From Desulfonatronum sp. SC1 (GTDB lineage Bacteria; Desulfobacterota; Desulfovibrionia; Desulfovibrionales; Desulfonatronaceae): a stretch of DNA of 56,077 nucleotides. This document shows positions 1 to 8,711 of the stretch, piece after piece. Within the stretch, counting starts at the first letter, position 1. Each line of letters opens with the position of its first letter. The position numbers and the translations under genes are program-made. The DNA lies in the NCBI RefSeq assembly GCF_003046795.1, contig NZ_PZKN01000029.1, positions 1-56,077 on the forward strand, read 5' to 3'. The notes below the pieces were generated by a model. It saw nothing but the letters and a program-made list of their open reading frames with translations. It was not told the DNA's origin and did not search any database.

Positions 1-88
1 CCCGACCCCATTCCGAACTCGGAAGTTAAGCCCTCCAGCGCCGATGATACTGCGGTTCTAACCGTGGGAAAGTAGGACGCCGCCAGAT
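1..88 (+). rRNA. rrf: 5S ribosomal RNA, 3' part
   Basis: The window opens inside a 5S rRNA. The stretch from CCCGACCCCATTCCGAACTC through GGAAGTTAAG and the final GTGGGAAAGTAGGACGCCGCC is the strongly conserved loop B/C and helix IV-V part of bacterial 5S rRNA. The 5' end lies outside the window, so the rest of the rRNA operon must be to the left. The exact 3' end is estimated. A terminator hairpin follows at once. Confidence 0.95.
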
Positions 89-102
89 CATCTCTCAATA
101 CC

Positions 103-139
103 AAAAACGCCCGCTTAGTTTGCTAAGTGGGCGTTTTTG
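103..139. terminator. Intrinsic terminator after 5S rRNA, probably bidirectional
   Basis: A stem ACGCCCGCTTAG / CTAAGTGGGCGT closes a TTTG loop with one G-T pair and is flanked by A5 on the left and T5 on the right. It ends the rRNA operon on the plus strand. Because both flanks are A/T runs, it can also serve the convergent purine nucleoside phosphorylase gene on the minus strand. Confidence 0.9.
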
Positions 140-193
140 CGTTTAAACGCTGAGTATGAAAGAAGAAACATTCTAGCGTGAAGACCTCCATTA

Positions 194-1018
194 CTAAATG
201 CGTGGAATCAACTCGTCCAGCAAAGACGAGAGGCGCGCGCTGATGTCCTTCCCCACGGAAATGATTTCTTCAAGAGAAGTCGGTGCCATGCAGTCTGGAA
301 GGTTTTTGTTCGTGAGACATGATAGGCCAATGATTTCCATGCCCATCTGTTTGGCGGCGATGGTCTCCAAGACCGTGGACATGCCGATGGCATCCGCGCC
401 GAGTCGGCGAAACATTCTGGTTTCAGCTGGGGTTTCCAGGCTGGGACCGAGAATCCCGATGTAAACTCCGTCTTGAAGCCGTTGGCCCAATTGGAGTGCG
501 GTAGAGTGGGCCAAGGCGGCCAGCCGTGGAGAAAAAAGTTGACTCATGTCTGGGAAAAGGGGCTCACCGTAGTTGAGGCCGACTAGCGGGTTGCGTCCCG
601 TAAGATTGATCTGGTCGCTTATGACCATGATTTCTCCGGGTTGGCAAAGAGGGTTGAGGGCACCGGCTGCGTTGGTTATGATAATTTTTTTGACCCCCAG
701 CAGCCCCAAGGTGCGTAAACCAAAACAAACTTCATCCGGCGTATAACCCTCGTAGAGATGAAAGCGGCCCTGGAGGGCCAATACGGGGACATTCCGGACT
801 CGCCCCGCGCAAAACCTGCCAACATGACTTTCCACGGTGGCTTTGGGGAATCCTGGGATCTGCTTATAGTCGATGGCGAGAAAATCATGTAGAGATTCTA
901 CCCATTGACCAAGACCGGTCCCGAGGATAATGCCAACCGGAGCTTGTTGGTAAGAAATGAGACGTGAGGAAAGGGCTTCGGCGGCTGTACGCTCTCGTGC
1001 GAATACGTTTGTGGCCAT
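194..1018 (-). CDS. punA: Purine-nucleoside phosphorylase (family 2, trimeric type)
   Basis: 274 aa, normal length for the PunA/XapA family, which splits purine nucleosides with phosphate into base and ribose-1-phosphate for cytoplasmic purine salvage. Visible motifs are the phosphate loop ILGTGLG (31-37), His65 in ESHVGR, GRFHLYEG (84-91), TNAAGA (115-120), GPSLETPAE (191-199), GMSTV (212-216) and the base-binding TNK (236-238). Two small departures from the common family pattern are GPSLETP where GPxYETP is usual, and GMSTVLE where GMSTVPE is usual. The gene is convergent with the rRNA operon, divergent from motA, and stands alone. The product class is clear; nucleoside preference cannot be read from the sequence. 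Confidence 0.93.
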   Translation of the reverse strand: MATNVFARERTAAEALSSRLISYQQAPVGIILGTGLGQWVESLHDFLAIDYKQIPGFPKATVESHVGRFCAGRVRNVPVLALQGRFHLYEGYTPDEVCFGLRTLGLLGVKKIIITNAAGALNPLCQPGEIMVISDQINLTGRNPLVGLNYGEPLFPDMSQLFSPRLAALAHSTALQLGQRLQDGVYIGILGPSLETPAETRMFRRLGADAIGMSTVLETIAAKQMGMEIIGLSCLTNKNLPDCMAPTSLEEIISVGKDISARLSSLLDELIPRI

Positions 1019-1133
1019 GTTTGTAGTAGCTCCTGTTGCGCTTCATTTTACGGATTTTTGGAGGTTTGTATAGTTATCGTGCGCATCTACGACCTCGTCC
1101 AATTCATCTTGATCATAAGGGACGGAAAAAGCA

Positions 1134-1889
1134 ATGGATAAAACGACACTATTTGGTATCATTGCCGGCACGTCCTTGATCATGGCCGCAATTATGCTCG
1201 GTGGCGCCATAGACTCCTTTCTTAATGTTCCCGGATTTATGATCGTGGTCGGTGGAACTTTGGCCGCCATATCCGTCAACTACCCCTTTCACGACATTGT
1301 CCAGGCGCATGCGGCGGCCTATAAAATTTTTATTTCGCGTAAGGTGCGTGAGATTGACGTTGTGAATACGATGGTCAAGATAGCTGATATCAGCCGCAGG
1401 GAGGGATTGCTGGCATTGGAGAATATCAAAACCGAAAATTTGATTCTCAAAAAGGCTTGCCAGCTGATCGCCGACAACGCCGATCCGATGATGATTCGCG
1501 AGATGTTGGCTATCGAAATTGCATCCTTACGACGACGTCACCACATTGTGCAAGATGTTTTCAAGCGAATGGGGGCGTATGCCCCTTCCTTTGGAATGAT
1601 TGGAACATTGATCGGTCTCGTGCAGATGTTGGCTTCCCTGCACGACCCGTCATCCATCGGCCCGGCAATGGCCGTGGCCTTGCTGACGACATTTTATGGA
1701 GCCATGATGGCCAGCTTGTTGTTTTTGCCGATTGCTGGAAAATTGCGGAGCCGGAGCCAGGAGGAAATTCTCCATCTGAACATTATTTTCGAGGGGGCGA
1801 AATGCATTCTCGAAAATAATAATCCCCGGCTCGTCTACGAAAAACTCTCCTCTTTCGTTCCTCCCAAGGATCGTCGCAGTGAACGCTGA
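1134..1889 (+). CDS. motA: Flagellar motor stator protein MotA
   Basis: 251 aa, of the PomA/MotA type with short loops. Predicted membrane segments lie near 6-26, 32-50, 148-170 and 180-200, and the charged cytoplasmic loop between them includes SRREGLLALE (88-97), the usual rotor-facing region. The conserved TM3 stretch AYAPSFGMIGTLIGL (148-162) is present. With MotB it forms the ion channel that drives flagellar rotation. The ATG at 1134 follows a purine-rich stretch. The stop overlaps the start of motB by 11 bases, so the pair is probably translationally coupled. The coupling ion (H+ or Na+) cannot be decided with confidence. Confidence 0.93.
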   Translation: MDKTTLFGIIAGTSLIMAAIMLGGAIDSFLNVPGFMIVVGGTLAAISVNYPFHDIVQAHAAAYKIFISRKVREIDVVNTMVKIADISRREGLLALENIKTENLILKKACQLIADNADPMMIREMLAIEIASLRRRHHIVQDVFKRMGAYAPSFGMIGTLIGLVQMLASLHDPSSIGPAMAVALLTTFYGAMMASLLFLPIAGKLRSRSQEEILHLNIIFEGAKCILENNNPRLVYEKLSSFVPPKDRRSER

Positions 1890-2643
1890 TTTTCAAACTT
1901 CATCCCAAAACATCTCGAGCTTGGAGTCCGAACTCGACGAGAATGGTGAGGGTGAAAAAGACTGGATGGTGACATTCACGGACATGTGCTTGTTGCTCCT
2001 GGTTTTCTTTATTTTGCTTTTCACCATGTCTACTTTTGACGACAATCGTTTTGAGGAGACCTTTTACTCCGTGCGCATGGCTTTGGGTGATGCCATGGGG
2101 GGGACGCTTGGAGCGGATAGAATCCCCGCCGAGGACATCGGCGTGTTTATTGATCAGGCGATGATGCACAGGCAGGTAGTTGAAAATCAGCGCCGCATTT
2201 TTTCAGATTTCCGGTACTACCAAAATACCAAAGGGTTGGAAGGAGTTGTCGGGGCCGTATTTGATGAGGGAACGATTACTTTGCGGGTGCCGGGGGATGT
2301 TTTATTCGGGCTGGGTCAGGTCAACTTGACTCCCGAAGGGCGGCGCGTCATTGCGGAACTCAAGGATTTCTTTATTCGCTATCACGATCAAACCATTAAT
2401 ATTCGAGGGTTTACGGATGACATTCCCCCCCGAAGCGGTGGGCGATTCGAGGACAATTGGGAAATATCCGCCTTGCGTGCCGTTAACGTCCTACGCTATC
2501 TTATGGAGCTGGGCATTGAGCCGGTGCGGCTGACATCCACGGGGTTGGCGGACATGTATCCCCTTTTTCCGAATACCACGGACGACAATCGAAGTAGAAA
2601 CAGACGAGTTGATTTCGTCTTGGAGAAGCGCATTGGGAATTGA
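1879..2643 (+). CDS. motB: Flagellar motor stator protein MotB (OmpA-type peptidoglycan anchor)
   Basis: 254 aa. It has one N-terminal membrane helix, with WMVTFTDMCLLLLVFF at 29-44; Asp35 is the ion-binding aspartate of the family. A periplasmic OmpA-like domain (about 140-250) includes NIRGFTDDIPP and the closing NRRVDFVLEKR. The protein anchors the stator to peptidoglycan. The start is a GTG at 1879 inside the end of motA, in the usual overlap arrangement. The 3' end in turn overlaps the next reading frame. No flagellar structural genes are in the window, so the rest of the motility genes lie elsewhere. Confidence 0.92.
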   Translation: MNADFQTSSQNISSLESELDENGEGEKDWMVTFTDMCLLLLVFFILLFTMSTFDDNRFEETFYSVRMALGDAMGGTLGADRIPAEDIGVFIDQAMMHRQVVENQRRIFSDFRYYQNTKGLEGVVGAVFDEGTITLRVPGDVLFGLGQVNLTPEGRRVIAELKDFFIRYHDQTINIRGFTDDIPPRSGGRFEDNWEISALRAVNVLRYLMELGIEPVRLTSTGLADMYPLFPNTTDDNRSRNRRVDFVLEKRIGN

Positions 2644-3061
2644 GCTGCTTGAGTTCTCGGTAGAGTATCCGAGCGATGGTCGCCATGATTATCAGCGAAG
2701 GGCCGTTCGGGTTCACCTGCCGGGACTCATGATTTGGGTTCCGGAGCGGGAAACGTTCTACCCCGTTGTCGATCTGAGTACATTTAGTCTGGCCTTCAAG
2801 GACGAGGCAAAATCTTTTCAGATCGGGCAAACTGTGACGGTGGACGTGCATGTTCATGGAAAAGCCTGGGTTGAAGGGCTGGAAGCCAGAATCGTCAAGA
2901 TCCGGGATGAAGTTCTGGTGGCATGTACGTTTCAGAACATGACCAGACACCTGGAGCAACGCATGGACAAGCTCAGCCTGGAAATCCAAAAAAGATGGAT
3001 CAAGATTCGTAAACTTCAGCAACAGCAGGGCGAGGATGAAGCAAACACGAGCCAAACATAA
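2633..3061 (+). CDS. PilZ-like domain protein, possible c-di-GMP effector
   Basis: About 142 aa. The N-terminal part has RRAVRVHLPG and, 20 residues on, VVDLSTFSLAF. These resemble the R-x3-R and (D/N)xSxxG motifs of PilZ domains, although the second is imperfect. The C-terminal third is rich in Lys, Gln and Glu (LEIQKRWIKIRKLQQQQ) and is probably helical. PilZ proteins often sit beside motAB and brake the motor when c-di-GMP is high, which would fit here. The start is uncertain: the frame is open from a TTG at 2609 inside motB, and another TTG at 2633 also lies inside motB. It overlaps biotin carboxylase by 26 bases. Domain call moderate; ligand binding is inference. Confidence 0.6.
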   Translation: MGIELLEFSVEYPSDGRHDYQRRAVRVHLPGLMIWVPERETFYPVVDLSTFSLAFKDEAKSFQIGQTVTVDVHVHGKAWVEGLEARIVKIRDEVLVACTFQNMTRHLEQRMDKLSLEIQKRWIKIRKLQQQQGEDEANTSQT

Positions 3062-4460
3062 AATTCTCATCGCCAATCGTGGCGAAATTGCGATTCGGAT
3101 CATCCGGGCTTGTGAACAGCTTGGCTTGGATTTCGTCTGCGTCACCACCAAGGAAGACGTGGCGTCCGGGCATTGCCGTCTGGCCTCGGAATTGGGCGGT
3201 GAACAGGCCTTGTACAGAATTAGTTCCTATTATGACCCCAATGAAATGTTTTCGGTGGCGGACGCTTCCGGGGCCACCGCCATCCATCCAGGATACGGCT
3301 TTTTCGCCGAGGATCACCGGTTTGCCCGCCGCGCCAGCGAGCGAAGCCGTCCGTTGGTTTTCATCGGACCATCCTGGGCCGTGATTCGGGATCTCGGGGA
3401 CAAGATCAATACCAAGCGCTTGGCCCGGAGCCTGAACATCCCGACCATTCCCGGTTCGGATCGCCCTTTATACGATGAGATCGAGGCCGAGAGCATTGCC
3501 GAGGCCCTCTTCTCATTCCAAGTGGACCAGGGCGTACATAGGCCGGTGGTTCTGGTTAAAGCCTCCGCCGGAGGCGGGGGCATGGGCATTGAGGAAGTCA
3601 ACGATCCGGACAAATTTCGTGCTACCTTTCGTCGGGTGCGCAACTACGCCAAAAGACAGTTTCGAGACGAAGGCGTACTGGTGGAGCAACGCATTTTTGA
3701 CTTCAACCACCTTGAAGTGCAGATCGTGGGTGAACGCTCTGGGACGAACATCGTCCACTTCGGCACGAGAAACTGTTCGGTACAAAGTATCGGGCGGCAA
3801 AAGCGGATTGAAGTCGCTCCGGGTTTCACCCCGCAATTCGTGACGTATGCCTTTGATGCCGGTGAGGTGCTTGATTCCATCATTAACCATTCCCTGGCCA
3901 TGGCCAGGGAGGTCCGCTACGACAACGTTGGCACATGGGAATGGATCGTCACGCCGAGCGGGCAGCCGTTTTTGCTGGAAGTGAACACCCGTATCCAAGT
4001 GGAAAACGGAGTCAGCGCCACCATCTCCAGGCTTCCGAGTAAGAAGCAGGTCAATTTGATCGCGGAACAGATTCGCTTGGGACTGGGCGAACCCATGGGA
4101 TATGCTCAGAAAGACATTGTGTTCGGCGGTGTCGGGATCGAGTACCGGATCATCGCCGAGGAACCGGACAACAAGTTCGCGCCCTGGGTCGGGCGGATCG
4201 AGCGTTTTTTCTGGAAAGACGAGCCCTGGACTCAGGTCTTCACGCACGTGCCCACGGACAGGCCGTACGACATTCCCACGGAGTACGACCCGAACTTGGC
4301 CTTGGGTATTGTCTGGGGGGAGACGCTGCACCAAGCGCGGGAGCGGGGGCAGGCGTTTCTGGACAGTCTGGTATTGGAAGGTCAAGATGTCAAAGGTGAA
4401 CAGCTCCAGTCCAACATCGATTATTTACGTAAAAAAACAGACATGTTGTTGATGTTTTAA
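3036..4460 (+). CDS. accC: Biotin carboxylase subunit of an acyl-CoA carboxylase
   Basis: 474 aa, close to the usual 450. The protein carboxylates biotin on its carrier using ATP and bicarbonate. The N-terminal KILIANRGEIAIRIIRA and HPGYGFFAE are typical. The ATP-grasp loop reads KASAGGGGMG, followed by RNCSVQ with a QKRIEVAPG segment, and the catalytic strand EVNTRIQVE with a later EYRIIAE. In most family members IQVE is followed by H-P-V; here it is N-G-V, and several other positions diverge. The ATG at 3036 lies inside the PilZ-like gene, so it is cotranscribed with motAB. The partner carboxyltransferase begins 258 bases downstream. Acetyl-CoA is the likely substrate but is not proven. Confidence 0.85.
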   Translation: MKQTRAKHKILIANRGEIAIRIIRACEQLGLDFVCVTTKEDVASGHCRLASELGGEQALYRISSYYDPNEMFSVADASGATAIHPGYGFFAEDHRFARRASERSRPLVFIGPSWAVIRDLGDKINTKRLARSLNIPTIPGSDRPLYDEIEAESIAEALFSFQVDQGVHRPVVLVKASAGGGGMGIEEVNDPDKFRATFRRVRNYAKRQFRDEGVLVEQRIFDFNHLEVQIVGERSGTNIVHFGTRNCSVQSIGRQKRIEVAPGFTPQFVTYAFDAGEVLDSIINHSLAMAREVRYDNVGTWEWIVTPSGQPFLLEVNTRIQVENGVSATISRLPSKKQVNLIAEQIRLGLGEPMGYAQKDIVFGGVGIEYRIIAEEPDNKFAPWVGRIERFFWKDEPWTQVFTHVPTDRPYDIPTEYDPNLALGIVWGETLHQARERGQAFLDSLVLEGQDVKGEQLQSNIDYLRKKTDMLLMF

Positions 4461-4718
4461 TTTTTCCACTTTTATTGTTCCCACGGATGCAAACGACGTA
4501 AAGTTAAAACGCCTTTTGTCCATGTTGCACGTAGGCATTCCGTGGAAGGGGCGATCGTCCGCGGGATCTGGGTTCGCCATGATGTGGTCGGCGAATCCAG
4601 TGGTTCCTCGGAAGCCGACTTGAGAGGTCCAGACAGAGGATGTGTCTCTCCGTACAGCCGAAGACTCAGTTCAAGCACTGATCCCGCCAACCTTCATCGA
4701 TTTTTTTGAGAATAGACC
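4461..4718 (+). other. Intergenic gap inside the acyl-CoA carboxylase cluster
   Basis: This 258-base gap separates accC from the carboxyltransferase. It is more A/T-rich than its neighbours and has no convincing gene. A possible short hairpin region surrounds 4495-4560, but no clear terminator with a T-run is visible. It may hold a promoter for the downstream genes. Confidence 0.3.
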
Positions 4719-6977
4719 GTGATGGATATAGATAAAACCATTTTTGATTTGCGTGAGCGGCTGAAATACATTCAGGATATTTTTGGCCCGAAAGAGAATG
4801 AGAATGTTTTGCTTTTGCGGGCCAAACTTCAGGAGTTCGAGGAGCAGTTCCCCAAGCTGGATCCTTCAGATCAGATCCGGCAGGCCTCTTCACTTGAGGA
4901 TTTATTCGGTTTTCTGGAAAAAAAACTGGAACGGCAACTCACGCCCATGGACAGGGTTCGAATCGTTCGGCACCCTCAGCGGATTTCTTTGAAGGACATT
5001 CTGGAGCACGTCTACGACAACTACACGGAAATTGGTGGTCAGGACGAGTACAGCGTGGATCCTAGCATGTTGATCGCCAGAGCCTACATCACCCGGCGGG
5101 TGGGGAACAAGGTCTTCAACCAATCCGTGATGGTCATTGGTCAGGAGAAAGGTCACGGCCAGGAGTTCCGCAACGGCGGTTCGGTCAAGCCCTGGGGGAA
5201 CGCCAAGGCCTTGCAGTACATGAAGGTCGCCGAGACCGAGAACATCCCCATCCATGCCTACGTGAACACGCCTGGGGCCTTTCCCGTCGAGGATTACCCC
5301 GGAGCGGCGCAGCAGATTGCCCGGAATATTTACGAAATGGCCGGGTTGCGGGTTCCCGTGATCGCCATTTTCTCCGAGGGCGGGTCCGGAGGTGCGGAGG
5401 CCATTGGGTTGGCCGACGTGCGGCTGATGCTTTCCCACGGATATTACTCGGTCATTTCTCCGGAGGGCGCGGCGGCCATCGAGGGGCGTATCAGGCAGGG
5501 GCAGCGTGTTCCATCGGATTTGGTGGAAAAGTGCGCGAAACAGCTCAAAATTACCGCTGAAGACAACCTGGCCCTGGGGCTTGTGGACAGGATTATCCAG
5601 GAGCCGGTGTTGGGAGCACGGACGGAGCATTTTGATTTTTTCCGGACGCTACGCCAGGAAGTGATCAACGCCACGGACGAGATTGTCTTGCGGGTTCGGG
5701 GGATGAACTACTTCCGGGCCAAGGCCGTCATGCGGCAGAAGAAGTCTCCCGGAGCCAACGCCGAGAATATTTTTGTCCGCTGGAAGCTCGGCGGAGCTGC
5801 TCGAGAACGATTGCTCTGGAAGCGCTACCAGCGCTTTATGACCATGAGCCAGCATGCCGTATTGGACCGGCGCTCTCTGGGGCGAAGGGTCTATGACTAT
5901 GGGATGGATCTGGGGTGGTCGGTCTATTCCTTTTTCAAGTACGATTTCTGGCGCAAGCATCAAAAGAAGGTAACCCAGGTGGCCGAAGACGTGGGAGCCG
6001 AGTTTCAGGTGGTGCTGAACAAGTGCTTCGCGCCCATTAAGCGGATCAAGGGCTCCCTGACCGGGAGCGAGGGAGATGGGGGCGGAGATCAGTGCCAGTT
6101 GACCCAGCTTTCTCGTTGGGAAGAGCGCGAGGCGGAGCCGAAAAAGGAGTATCTCAGTCCCAAGGCCAAACAGGACGTGACCATCACCTGCCCTAACACG
6201 CCGATTCACGGCTGTCTGGACATGTGGGCGCCGGACCTGTTCGGCGAGTGGGCCGGGGTCTGCATTCACTGTGGGCATCATTTTTCAATGGAATATGAAT
6301 GGTATCTGCGCAACGTGTACGATCCGGATTCCATCAGGGAATTCAATGCCCAGATCGAGGCCAAGAATCCTCTTGGCTATGAGGGCTTGGACCTGAAATT
6401 GGAGGAAGCCAAGCGTAAGACGGGGTTGAAAAGTTCGTGCATGACCTTCGAGGCCACCATCAACGGAGTGAGCGTGGTCACGGCCATGCTCACGGCTGGC
6501 TTTCGAGGGGGCTCGGTGGGGGCGGCGGAAGGTGAAAAATTCATCCGCGCTGTTGACCGGGCGCGTAAAAAGCATACTCCATTCATAGCCTACGTCCATG
6601 GCACCGCTGGAATTCGCATTCAGGAAGGGACACTGGGCGTTATCCAGATGCCTCGATGCACCATGGCCGTCCGGCGTTACCTGGAAGACGGTGGACTGTA
6701 TCTCGTGGTGTATGACACGAACTCCTATGCCGGTCCCGTGGCCAGTTTCCTGGGGTGCTCGCCGTATCAGTTCGCGATCCGTTCCTCCAGGGTCGGCTTC
6801 GCCGGTCCCGGTGTGATTCAGGAAACCACTGGCATGCCAGTGGAGCCGCATTATCACGGCGCGTATCAGGCTTTGTCGCGTGGACACATCCAAGGGGTCT
6901 GGGATCGCCGGGAGATGCGCAAAAACGTATATCAGGCCCTTCTGACCGTGGGGGGAAGGAATTTGTATTATCGCTGA
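4719..6977 (+). CDS. Fused acetyl-CoA carboxylase carboxyltransferase, alpha half then beta half
   Basis: 752 aa in one polypeptide. Residues about 1-330 match the alpha subunit (AccA): an N-terminal helical region, a glycine-rich crotonase-fold core with NTPGAFPVEDYPGAAQQIA, and FSEGGSGGAEAIGLADVRL. Residues about 485-750 match the beta subunit (AccD), with FRGGSVGAAEGEKF and GFAGPGVIQETTG. A zinc-finger-like set precedes the beta half: two cysteines spaced C-x7-C near 490 and C-x2-C near 514. Ordinary AccD has two C-x2-C pairs, so the first pair is unusual. Between the halves lies a basic linker of about 150 residues. The enzyme transfers the carboxyl group from biotin to acetyl-CoA, the first step of fatty-acid synthesis. 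The alpha-beta order is the reverse of the beta-alpha order in PccB-type proteins. Confidence 0.88.
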   Translation: MMDIDKTIFDLRERLKYIQDIFGPKENENVLLLRAKLQEFEEQFPKLDPSDQIRQASSLEDLFGFLEKKLERQLTPMDRVRIVRHPQRISLKDILEHVYDNYTEIGGQDEYSVDPSMLIARAYITRRVGNKVFNQSVMVIGQEKGHGQEFRNGGSVKPWGNAKALQYMKVAETENIPIHAYVNTPGAFPVEDYPGAAQQIARNIYEMAGLRVPVIAIFSEGGSGGAEAIGLADVRLMLSHGYYSVISPEGAAAIEGRIRQGQRVPSDLVEKCAKQLKITAEDNLALGLVDRIIQEPVLGARTEHFDFFRTLRQEVINATDEIVLRVRGMNYFRAKAVMRQKKSPGANAENIFVRWKLGGAARERLLWKRYQRFMTMSQHAVLDRRSLGRRVYDYGMDLGWSVYSFFKYDFWRKHQKKVTQVAEDVGAEFQVVLNKCFAPIKRIKGSLTGSEGDGGGDQCQLTQLSRWEEREAEPKKEYLSPKAKQDVTITCPNTPIHGCLDMWAPDLFGEWAGVCIHCGHHFSMEYEWYLRNVYDPDSIREFNAQIEAKNPLGYEGLDLKLEEAKRKTGLKSSCMTFEATINGVSVVTAMLTAGFRGGSVGAAEGEKFIRAVDRARKKHTPFIAYVHGTAGIRIQEGTLGVIQMPRCTMAVRRYLEDGGLYLVVYDTNSYAGPVASFLGCSPYQFAIRSSRVGFAGPGVIQETTGMPVEPHYHGAYQALSRGHIQGVWDRREMRKNVYQALLTVGGRNLYYR

Positions 6978-7054
6978 TCGTCGACGGTCTCGGCCTTCAG
7001 CTTTGCCGGGGCCTTGCGTGGATACGGGAAAAACGTGGAAGTTGGGGGTGCTGA

Positions 7055-7705
7055 TTGCTGAATATAACCGAACTACTGGATGAGATTAAGGCTTCTCCGT
7101 TCGAGGAAGTCGTCATCACGGCTCCGCATACCGGGATCGTGGAGTTCGCGGTGGACGCTCCGGGGGGGAACGTCGTCGGTCCGTCCGGAACGTGGCGTGA
7201 AAAGCCAGGCACGTTGCTTGCCCGTCTGGATCGGGAAAAGAACAAGAAGCCGATTCACGCCGCGTTGAAAGGCGTAGTCGAACATGTGCATACGGAATTG
7301 GCGGGACGGTTCGTTGAGGCCGGAACGCGGCTGATGACCATTCGGCATTTTCTCAGCAAAGAGGAAGTGTTGGATCGACTGTTGCGGAAGACGTTGCATC
7401 TGTTCAACGCGCCGGAACGAGCCAAGTATTATTTTCGACCGGATATAGACATTAAGGTGAAGTCCAAAGGGTGTCAGTCCGTGGAAGTCCGGCCGGACAT
7501 GGACCTGTTCATCGTTTCGCGGATGAAGCGGGAAAGTCAGTTGAACTACGTCGGGCCGGAGGGCATCATCTATGCCGTGTATTTCGAGGCCAACCAAAAC
7601 GTCGATGCCGGAGCTCCCCTGATAGGCGTCTGCCGCAAGGATGAGCTTTCCGCTATTCAGGACGTGGTCAGCCGGGTTCAGGGCGAGTGGGTGGAGCAGG
7701 ACTGA
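7055..7705 (+). CDS. Biotin/lipoyl-domain carrier protein, probable BCCP of this carboxylase
   Basis: 216 aa. Two hammerhead-like beta domains can be seen. The first (about 18-100) includes ITAPHTGIVEF and later KGVVEHVHTELAGRFVEAG. The second (about 145-205) includes FIVSRMKRE, then GIIYAVYFEANQNVDAGAPL. By alignment the Lys of SRMKRE stands where the biotin-carrying Lys of the usual E(A/S)MKM motif would be, so the biotinylation motif is degenerate. The start is a TTG directly after an in-frame stop; no ATG fits. Its place straight after the carboxyltransferase argues for a carrier role. Whether it is biotinylated is unknown. Confidence 0.72.
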   Translation: MLNITELLDEIKASPFEEVVITAPHTGIVEFAVDAPGGNVVGPSGTWREKPGTLLARLDREKNKKPIHAALKGVVEHVHTELAGRFVEAGTRLMTIRHFLSKEEVLDRLLRKTLHLFNAPERAKYYFRPDIDIKVKSKGCQSVEVRPDMDLFIVSRMKRESQLNYVGPEGIIYAVYFEANQNVDAGAPLIGVCRKDELSAIQDVVSRVQGEWVEQD

Positions 7706-7754
7706 TTTCTCGCCGGAGCGGATCTACCCGCATCAAGACAAAGAGAGGAAATCC

Positions 7755-8120
7755 ATGGGAAAAACTTTACTGGTTCGCGTCAGCGCGGCCACGCATGATC
7801 CGGATGACGTGTTCCGTCGATGGCCGGAGCTGAGCAGGCTGGCTTGGGGCGAGAAGCAAAACGCCGATTTGAAGGACGTCGGGGTGCGGCAATTGACGGA
7901 CGTGCTGGAAGATAAATGGAAGTTTGGGGAAGATTGGCCCCGTGATCTCAAAAATTTTCTGGCAAGGGATGTCGTAGCCCTGGGGGAGATGGATCGGCGC
8001 TTGGAAGATGCCTTGGCCGACCGTCGAGCCGATGTGGCCGACCGGATCACCTATGAACTGGAAGATGCCCTGGACGAACTGGAAGGCTTGATCAAGAAGC
8101 AGGCCTTTGTGACACCATAG
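7755..8120 (+). CDS. Conserved hypothetical protein, acidic, helical
   Basis: 121 aa, starting [19 protein letters not shown]. The ATG at 7755 is preceded by AGAGAGGAAATCC, a good ribosome-binding site, so I prefer it to the longer frame from 7641. The C-terminal half is a run of charged helix ([19 protein letters not shown] then [12 protein letters not shown]), probably a coiled coil. No motif points to a function. It sits between the carboxylase carrier gene and ssb, 8 bases before the latter, and is probably cotranscribed with ssb. Function unknown. Confidence 0.7.
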   Translation: MGKTLLVRVSAATHDPDDVFRRWPELSRLAWGEKQNADLKDVGVRQLTDVLEDKWKFGEDWPRDLKNFLARDVVALGEMDRRLEDALADRRADVADRITYELEDALDELEGLIKKQAFVTP

Positions 8121-8128
8121 GAGGAATC

Positions 8129-8560
8129 ATGAGCGGATCGCTGAATAAAGTCATTCTTGTCGGCAGGCTCGGGCAAGACCCGAAACTTGCCTATACCCAG
8201 AGTGGACAGCCGGTGGCCAATTTCACCATGGCCACGGACGAGTCCTATACGGACAAGGACGGCCAGAAGGTGGAGAAGGCGGAATGGCACCGGGTGGTGG
8301 TCTGGGGCAAGCAGTCCGAGTTCGTGGGGAACTACCTGACCAAGGGCCGACTGGTGATGGTGGAGGGCAAGCTTCAGACCCGTAAATGGCAGGACCAGCA
8401 AGGTCAGGATCGATACACCACGGAAATCGTGGCCCAGCGGGTCCAGGCCATGGATTCCAAAGGCCAGCGCACCGAAGAGGCCCCCATGCCCGATGACCGC
8501 CACTCTCCGGAACCCATGGCTCAGCCTTCGGAAAGCGGAATGGATGAAGTGCCGTTCTGA
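8129..8560 (+). CDS. ssb: Single-stranded DNA-binding protein
   Basis: 143 aa. The N-terminal OB fold begins [17 protein letters not shown], followed by [26 protein letters not shown], and [19 protein letters not shown], all diagnostic of bacterial SSB. A flexible Gln/Pro/Glu-rich tail ends in MDEVPF, the acidic tip that recruits DNA-repair and replication partners (DDIPF in E. coli). The start ATG has AGGAG seven bases upstream. It is the last gene of the plus-strand string, and a hairpin follows directly. Confidence 0.96.
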   Translation: MSGSLNKVILVGRLGQDPKLAYTQSGQPVANFTMATDESYTDKDGQKVEKAEWHRVVVWGKQSEFVGNYLTKGRLVMVEGKLQTRKWQDQQGQDRYTTEIVAQRVQAMDSKGQRTEEAPMPDDRHSPEPMAQPSESGMDEVPF

Positions 8561-8581
8561 TTTATATAGTCACTGGAATCC

Positions 8582-8619
8582 ACAAAGCCCCGGACGATGT
8601 AATGTCGCCGGGGCTTTGT
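8582..8619 (+). terminator. Terminator-like hairpin after ssb
   Basis: An 11-base inverted repeat (CAAAGCCCCGG / CCGGGGCTTTG) surrounds a 14-base loop. The T-run is interrupted (CTTTGTCG), so it is a weaker terminator than most in this window, but its place 20 bases after the ssb stop fits the end of the operon. Confidence 0.65.
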
Positions 8620-8711
8620 CGTTGGCGTGTTCGTCGACGCACTCTTTCAGGGCGGCATTGTGGACGGTAGTTCCCGTCGAATTGCCGGATGTCGGCCCCG
8701 ATCCGTTTACG

